Shown piece after piece: positions 59,822-64,000 of a DNA stretch of 64,000 nt. Numbering within the stretch: position 1 is the first letter of the stretch; the number at the start of each line of letters is the position of its first letter. A program made the translations under genes and the position numbers. The notes under the pieces were generated by a model that did no database searches, was not told where the DNA came from, and worked only from the letters and a program-made list of their open reading frames with translations. Origin of the DNA: SFEL01 sp045603585 (GTDB lineage Bacteria; Bacillota; Clostridia; Christensenellales; CAG-138); the NCBI GenBank assembly GCA_045603585.1, contig JAZUMK010000063.1, positions 33,711-97,710 on the forward strand. Direction: 5' to 3'.

Positions 59822-60451
59822 CTATTCCCGATTTGCCAGCATTTCTTTTGTTTTCATCAATCGGGTGGTGTTTCCCCTGTCGTTTTCATCCAGCTTCATC
59901 TTTATCATGCGGATAGCCTCGTCAAACTGGGGGATCATTACGTACTCAAGTGCATTTACCCGCCTGCGGGTCTTTTCTATTTCATCCGCAAGGCTGTTGC
60001 ATATCTTTTCCACCTCAGCAAGCTCAATGAGCATGGGGAGAACCTCGGAAAACTGCTGAACCGCGCCGTCCAGCTCAGAGCTGGTGGTCATAAAGCCGTA
60101 GGGATAATCAAAGCCCTCGGTGGTTTCCAGCTCTATTTTGGGCATCTTGAGGGAAAGCACGTGCTGAGTGCCAACGGATACATTGGCGGGGCGGGCAGGA
60201 TATGCCAGCGCCTCTTCCACAGCCTCGGTGCTCATCTGGGCCCTTGCAAGGACAAATTCCTGCATGGCTGCGCCCAGCTTTGCCTCAACCTGCTCTCTCA
60301 GCTCCTTGTTGCGGCGGACGTAGAGGATAAAGCGGCGAACCATTTCATCCCGCTTATCCTTCATCAGCTTATGCCCTCGCACGGCCACCTTACGCTTTTT
60401 CTTAAGGTTGGTCAGCTCCATGCGGGTGGGCTTTACCTGCATCTGGGCCAT
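59822..60451 (-). CDS. ntpD: V-type ATPase subunit D (central stalk)
   Basis: 209 residues forming a long coiled coil: MQVKPTRMELTNLKKKRKVA at the start, a hallmark of V/A-type subunit D, and LEYVMIPQFDEAIRMIKMKL near the end. It forms the rotating shaft with subunit F. GAGGAGG lies upstream. Last gene of the operon; 3 nt from ntpB. Confidence 0.93.
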   Translation of the reverse strand: MAQMQVKPTRMELTNLKKKRKVAVRGHKLMKDKRDEMVRRFILYVRRNKELREQVEAKLGAAMQEFVLARAQMSTEAVEEALAYPARPANVSVGTQHVLSLKMPKIELETTEGFDYPYGFMTTSSELDGAVQQFSEVLPMLIELAEVEKICNSLADEIEKTRRRVNALEYVMIPQFDEAIRMIKMKLDENDRGNTTRLMKTKEMLANRE

Positions 60452-60454
60452 AGG

Positions 60455-61834
60455 CTATTCCTCCTCTGCGGGAAGATACTTATCAAGATAGGCGTCCCTG
60501 ATTCTCTTGAGTTCGTTGCGGGGCAGTATTTTCAGCAGTTTCCAGCCGATATCCAGAGTTTCCTCGATGGTGCGGTTGGTATAGAAGCCCTGAGAAACGT
60601 ACTGTTCTTCAAATGCATCCGCAAACTTTGCATACAGCTTATCCGTATCGGACAATGCCGCATCGCCCAGTATTACCGCCAGTTCCTTTGCATCCTTGCC
60701 GCGGGAATATGCGGCAAAGAGCTGGTTCATGGTGTCGGCATGGTCCTCGCGGGTCTTGCCCTTGCCGATACCCTTATCCTTAAGACGGGACAGGGAAGGC
60801 AGTACGTTTACCGGAGGAGTAAGGCCGCGGCGGTGCAGATCGCGGGAAAGTATTATCTGGCCCTCGGTGATGTAGCCGGTAAGGTCAGGTATGGGGTGGG
60901 TAATGTCATCTTCAGGCATGGACAGTATGGGTATCATGGTGATGGAACCGGCATTGTCCTTTATGCGGCCTGCGCGCTCATACATGGTGGCAAGGTCGGT
61001 GTAGAGGTAACCGGGGTAGCCGCGGCGTCCGGGAACTTCCTTACGGGCGGCGGATACCTCGCGCAGAGCCTCTGCGTAGTTGGTAATGTCGGTAATGATA
61101 ACCAGAACGTGCATGCCCAGATCGTATGCCAGATATTCCGCGGCGGTCAGCGCCATGCGGGGGGTGGCTATACGCTCGATGGCAGGGTCGTTTGCAAGGT
61201 TTATGAAGGTTACGGTACGGTCTATTGCGCCGGTGGCACGGAAGTCGGAGGTGAAGAAGTCAGCCTCTTCGAATGTGATACCTACGGCGGCAAATACTAC
61301 CGCGAAGCCTTCATCTGTGCCGCGAACGCGTGCCTGACGGGCTATCTGTGCGGCCAGGTTTGCATGGGGCAGACCGGAGCCGGAGAATACAGGCAGCTTC
61401 TGGCCGCGAACCAGAGTGTTCAGGCCGTCGATTGCAGAAACGCCGGTCTGGATGAACTCGTTGGGGTAGTCGCGGGCGGCAGGGTTAATGGGGGTGCCGT
61501 TGATATCCAGACGCTTTTCCGGTATCAGCTCTGCGCCGCCGTCAATGGGGCGGCCCATGCCGTCAAATACTCGGCCCAGCATATCCGGGGCAACAGCCAG
61601 CTCGATGGAGTGGCCAAGGAACTTTGCCTTGGAGTCCGCAATTCTCAGACCCTGGGAGCCTTCGAACAGCTGGAGCAGCGCCTTGTCCTGATTGATCTCC
61701 AGAACCTTACCGCGGCGTATGCTGCCATCGGCCTGCTCGATTTCCACCAGCTCGTCGTATTTTACACCCTCTACCTGGTCAACCAGCATCAGAGGGCCGG
61801 CAACTTCTTTAATGGTGCGGTATTCTTTTCTCAT
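60455..61834 (-). CDS. ntpB: V-type ATPase subunit B (regulatory nucleotide-binding)
   Basis: 459 residues. It has the non-catalytic alpha-like fold, with FSGSGLPHANLAAQIARQA in place of a canonical P-loop, PSMALTAAEYLAYD-like PRMALTAAEYLAYDLGMHVL, and the interface Arg region in DITNYAEALREVSAARKEV. With A subunits it forms the catalytic hexamer. Its ATG overlaps the ntpA stop by one base. Confidence 0.95.
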   Translation of the reverse strand: MRKEYRTIKEVAGPLMLVDQVEGVKYDELVEIEQADGSIRRGKVLEINQDKALLQLFEGSQGLRIADSKAKFLGHSIELAVAPDMLGRVFDGMGRPIDGGAELIPEKRLDINGTPINPAARDYPNEFIQTGVSAIDGLNTLVRGQKLPVFSGSGLPHANLAAQIARQARVRGTDEGFAVVFAAVGITFEEADFFTSDFRATGAIDRTVTFINLANDPAIERIATPRMALTAAEYLAYDLGMHVLVIITDITNYAEALREVSAARKEVPGRRGYPGYLYTDLATMYERAGRIKDNAGSITMIPILSMPEDDITHPIPDLTGYITEGQIILSRDLHRRGLTPPVNVLPSLSRLKDKGIGKGKTREDHADTMNQLFAAYSRGKDAKELAVILGDAALSDTDKLYAKFADAFEEQYVSQGFYTNRTIEETLDIGWKLLKILPRNELKRIRDAYLDKYLPAEEE

Positions 61835-63606
61835 TATTCCTCACCTCCGTGGGTAAGCTCTCTGATCTGTGCTTCGAGGGCGGCCATGATCTCCTCATAG
61901 CGGGCCTTGCAATCATCCTCTTCCACATACTTGAAGCGGCCGATGTCCTCGCGGACGGGCAGCGAGCTGAGCTTTGAGAAGGATGCATCCTTTTCAAGGG
62001 CAGCAACGCTCTTTTCATAGTAGGCTATGATAAGGCGCATCAGCATGGCCTGCTTCTGGGGGGATGCGTAGGTATCCACCTCGTGGAAGGCGTTCTGATG
62101 GAGGTAGTCCTCGCGGATGGAGCGGGAAGCTTCCAGAGTGAGGCGATCCCGGTAGCTGAGGGCATCGATACCGACAAGGCGTACGATCTCGTCCAGCTCG
62201 CTCTCTTCCTGCAGCATGTTCATCATCTTCTGAACCATAGCGGTCCATTCGGGGTCAACTTCCTTATTGAACCAGGGGCCTATGCGGTCAAGGTACAGGG
62301 AATAGGAAGTGAGCCAGTCGATGGCGGGGAAGTGACGGGCGTATGCCAGCTTGGAGCTGAGGCCCCAGAATACCTTAACGGTACGCAGCGTAGCCTGGGA
62401 AACAGGCTCGGAAATATCGCCGCCCGGAGGGGAAACCGCGCCGATGGCGGTTACGGCGCCGGTGCGTCCTTCGCTGCCCAGTACCACAACGCTGCCTGCG
62501 CGCTCATAGAACTCTGCAAGGCGGCTGCCAAGGTATGCGGGGTAGCCTTCTTCGCCGGGCATTTCTTCCAGTCGGCCGGACATCTCGCGGAGGGCTTCTG
62601 CCCAGCGGGAGGTGGAGTCTGCCATGATGGCTACCTTGTAGCCCATATCGCGGAAGTACTCGGCGATGGTGATGCCGGTGTAGATGGATGCTTCACGGGC
62701 AGCAACAGGCATGTCGGAAGTGTTTGCGATAAGTACCGTACGCTTCATCAGGGAGAGCCCGGTGCGGGGGTCGTTCAGCTCCGGGAACTCCATAAGAACG
62801 TCGGTCATTTCGTTGCCGCGCTCGCCGCAGCCAACGTATACGATTATGTCCGCATCAGCCCACTTTGCAAGCTGGTGCTGAACCACCGTCTTGCCGGAGC
62901 CGAAGGGGCCGGGAACGGCAGCCACGCCGCCCTTTGCCACGGGGAACAGCGTATCAACAACGCGCTGGCCGGTGATCATGGGCTCGGTGGGGGCCATTTT
63001 CTTTGCATAGGGGCGGCCGCGTCTTACGGGCCACTTCTGCAGCATGGGCAGCTCCTTTACAGAGCCGTCCGCCTGCTCCAGCTTTGCGATGGTGGCAAGA
63101 ACGTTGGTCTCGCCGCTGAATATCCATGTAAGCTTACCGGATACATTGGGGGGCACCATGATCTTATGGAGCACCGCCTCTGTCTCCTGAACGGTACCCA
63201 GCACGTCGCCTGCCTTAAGCTCATCGCCCACCTTTGCCACAGGAACAAAGTTCCACAGCTTTTCGTGATCGATGGAGTTTACCTCGATACCGCGGGTGAT
63301 GCGGTCGCCGGCCTTTTCCTTGATCTTGTCAAGGGGGCGCTGAATGCCGTCGTAAATGGACTCTATGAGGCCGGGAGCCAGCTCAACGCTCAAAGGTGCG
63401 CCGGTGGATTCCACGGGCTCGCCGGGGCCTATGCCGCCGGTTTCTTCATATACCTGTATGGAGGCTCTGTCGCCTCTCAATTCTATAACCTCGCCTATAA
63501 GGTGCTTATCGGATACGCGGACCACGTCGTACATCTGTACGTCCGCCATGCCGGAAGCAACGATCAGCGGGCCGGATACTTTAACGATGGTTCCCTTTAC
63601 TGCCAT
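61834..63606 (-). CDS. ntpA: V-type ATPase catalytic subunit A
   Basis: 590 residues. The P-loop GPFGSGKTVVQHQLAKWAD, the catalytic region with YVGCGERGNEMTDVLMEFPE (Glu of the GER motif), the non-homologous insertion typical of V/A-type A subunits (about 115-190) and SRWAEALREMSGRLEEMPGE identify it. It couples ATP hydrolysis or synthesis to proton or sodium movement. Starts directly after ntpF. Confidence 0.96.
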   Translation of the reverse strand: MAVKGTIVKVSGPLIVASGMADVQMYDVVRVSDKHLIGEVIELRGDRASIQVYEETGGIGPGEPVESTGAPLSVELAPGLIESIYDGIQRPLDKIKEKAGDRITRGIEVNSIDHEKLWNFVPVAKVGDELKAGDVLGTVQETEAVLHKIMVPPNVSGKLTWIFSGETNVLATIAKLEQADGSVKELPMLQKWPVRRGRPYAKKMAPTEPMITGQRVVDTLFPVAKGGVAAVPGPFGSGKTVVQHQLAKWADADIIVYVGCGERGNEMTDVLMEFPELNDPRTGLSLMKRTVLIANTSDMPVAAREASIYTGITIAEYFRDMGYKVAIMADSTSRWAEALREMSGRLEEMPGEEGYPAYLGSRLAEFYERAGSVVVLGSEGRTGAVTAIGAVSPPGGDISEPVSQATLRTVKVFWGLSSKLAYARHFPAIDWLTSYSLYLDRIGPWFNKEVDPEWTAMVQKMMNMLQEESELDEIVRLVGIDALSYRDRLTLEASRSIREDYLHQNAFHEVDTYASPQKQAMLMRLIIAYYEKSVAALEKDASFSKLSSLPVREDIGRFKYVEEDDCKARYEEIMAALEAQIRELTHGGEE

Positions 63607-63942
63607 TTATCTGTCCTCCGAAAATAGTATGTCCGCGCCTATTGCCTTTTCCACATTGGCCTTTATGTTTGCCATTGCCACGCCGGAGGTCCCGTGGGAA
63701 TCCGGTATGGGAATTATGGCGGGGAAGGTCTCGGACTTGAATTTGTTGATGGCCTCTGTGCAGGTGGCAAAGAGGGGTTCGGTAAGGAATATTACCTTGC
63801 AGCCTTCGCGGGCAAGGCGGTAAATCAGTTTTTCGGCCTTTTCCGTATCCGTTTCATCGAATACCTGCAGCCCAACCGCCTTTGCAAGGAGCACCGAGTC
63901 ACGGTCGCCTATCATGGCTATATCTGCTTTTTTATGATCCAT
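63607..63942 (-). CDS. ntpF: V-type ATPase subunit F
   Basis: About 111 residues: MDHKKADIAMIGDRDSVLLA and IIPIPDSHGTSGVAMANIKA are usual for subunit F, a small Rossmann-like protein on the central stalk. The start is uncertain: ATG at 63942, or GTG at 63951, whose AAAGG is only 4 nt away. Both lie inside the end of ntpC. It abuts ntpA. Confidence 0.92.
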   Translation of the reverse strand: MDHKKADIAMIGDRDSVLLAKAVGLQVFDETDTEKAEKLIYRLAREGCKVIFLTEPLFATCTEAINKFKSETFPAIIPIPDSHGTSGVAMANIKANVEKAIGADILFSEDR

Positions 63943-64000
63943 ACAGCTCACGCAGCCTTTCCGTTATCACGCTGTCCGGCAAGCGGTTGCGCTTTGCCGT
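63932..64000 (-). CDS. ntpC: V-type ATPase subunit C, C-terminal end (cut by window edge)
   Basis: The last 22 residues (ending LPDSVITERLRELYGS) and a TAA stop are visible in the frame that overlaps the ntpF start by 11 bp. The C-F-A-B-D gene order makes subunit C the expected neighbour, and the LPDSxIxxRLRELYG ending is typical of that family. Confidence 0.8.
   Translation of the reverse strand, partial: TAKRNRLPDSVITERLRELYGS

Noticed and set aside
59795..61900. 701-codon plus-strand frame opposite the V-ATPase genes
   Set aside because: It spans three well-supported genes in antisense; no family resemblance and no start signals.

Overview
The window reads as a chromosomal segment of an anaerobic, spore-forming Firmicute of the class Clostridia with a moderately GC-rich genome. 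The evidence is a long Alu-domain type SRP RNA, Spo0A, a SpoIIE-like phosphatase, a SPOCS/LysM spore-surface protein, the SCIFF peptide with its radical SAM maturase, the electron-bifurcating NfnAB transhydrogenase, a PrdD/PrdE pair typical of Stickland fermenters, and a V-type ATPase operon. Species cannot be named from the sequence alone. No tRNA, rRNA, CRISPR array or intact insertion sequence was found.

Layout. 1-2817 (minus) is a phage structural module: scaffold-like protein, N4-gp56-type major capsid, and two small head genes, the last cut by the window edge. 3140-5599 is a copper ATPase with an extra C-terminal copper-binding domain. 5600-6790 has no protein gene; it holds the SRP RNA, two tandem candidate small RNA genes and two copies of a structured repeat. 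6791-19580 is housekeeping: a QueG-like protein, rsmA, a MecA-like penicillin-binding protein, an LCP protein, nfnAB, Nudix and HAD hydrolases, a DUF362 ferredoxin and a DEDDh exonuclease. 19733-28157 combines regulators, an ECF transporter subunit with a structured leader, spo0A, an integrase remnant, an Orn/Lys/Arg decarboxylase, scfAB, a cluster of DnaA boxes beside a Spo0A box, and the SPOCS protein. 28252-34577 carries an AEC transporter, the Fur-family/znuACB zinc operon and a GH5 lipoprotein. 34818-40317 holds prdDE, an SPFH protein, a NimA-like protein and a NadE whose glutaminase cysteine is missing. 40740-48765 holds an aminopeptidase P, aroA-aroC-aroK, DUF951, a signal-peptidase-like protein without its catalytic dyad, a CPA2 antiporter and an NlpC/P60 hydrolase. 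48931-64000 holds tex, a calcium-type P-ATPase, a GT4 glycosyltransferase, a YitT protein, glnA, the SpoIIE-like gene and the V-ATPase genes C-F-A-B-D.

The most unusual content is intergenic. Repeat family R1 (five copies) is a multi-hairpin element of about 140-395 bp with conserved loops and covarying stems. It starts within about 15 nt downstream of a stop codon, or right after an RNA gene, always in the sense orientation. Repeat family R2 (four full copies and one short one) is a pyrimidine tract, a loop, a purine tract and then a mirror copy of the purine tract, 6-19 nt after stop codons and always in the sense orientation. All three strands change together between copies, as expected of a triplex-capable or otherwise co-constrained element. 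The two families mark separate sets of gene ends; most other units end in ordinary intrinsic terminators.

How the genes fit together: NfnAB, PrdDE, the ferredoxin-like proteins and the V-ATPase point to amino-acid and redox-balancing fermentation with ion-gradient energetics. Spo0A, SpoIIE, SPOCS and the 0A-like boxes form a sporulation theme. Zinc and copper homeostasis each have a compact locus. All functions rest on recognising families by eye; no database search was run.
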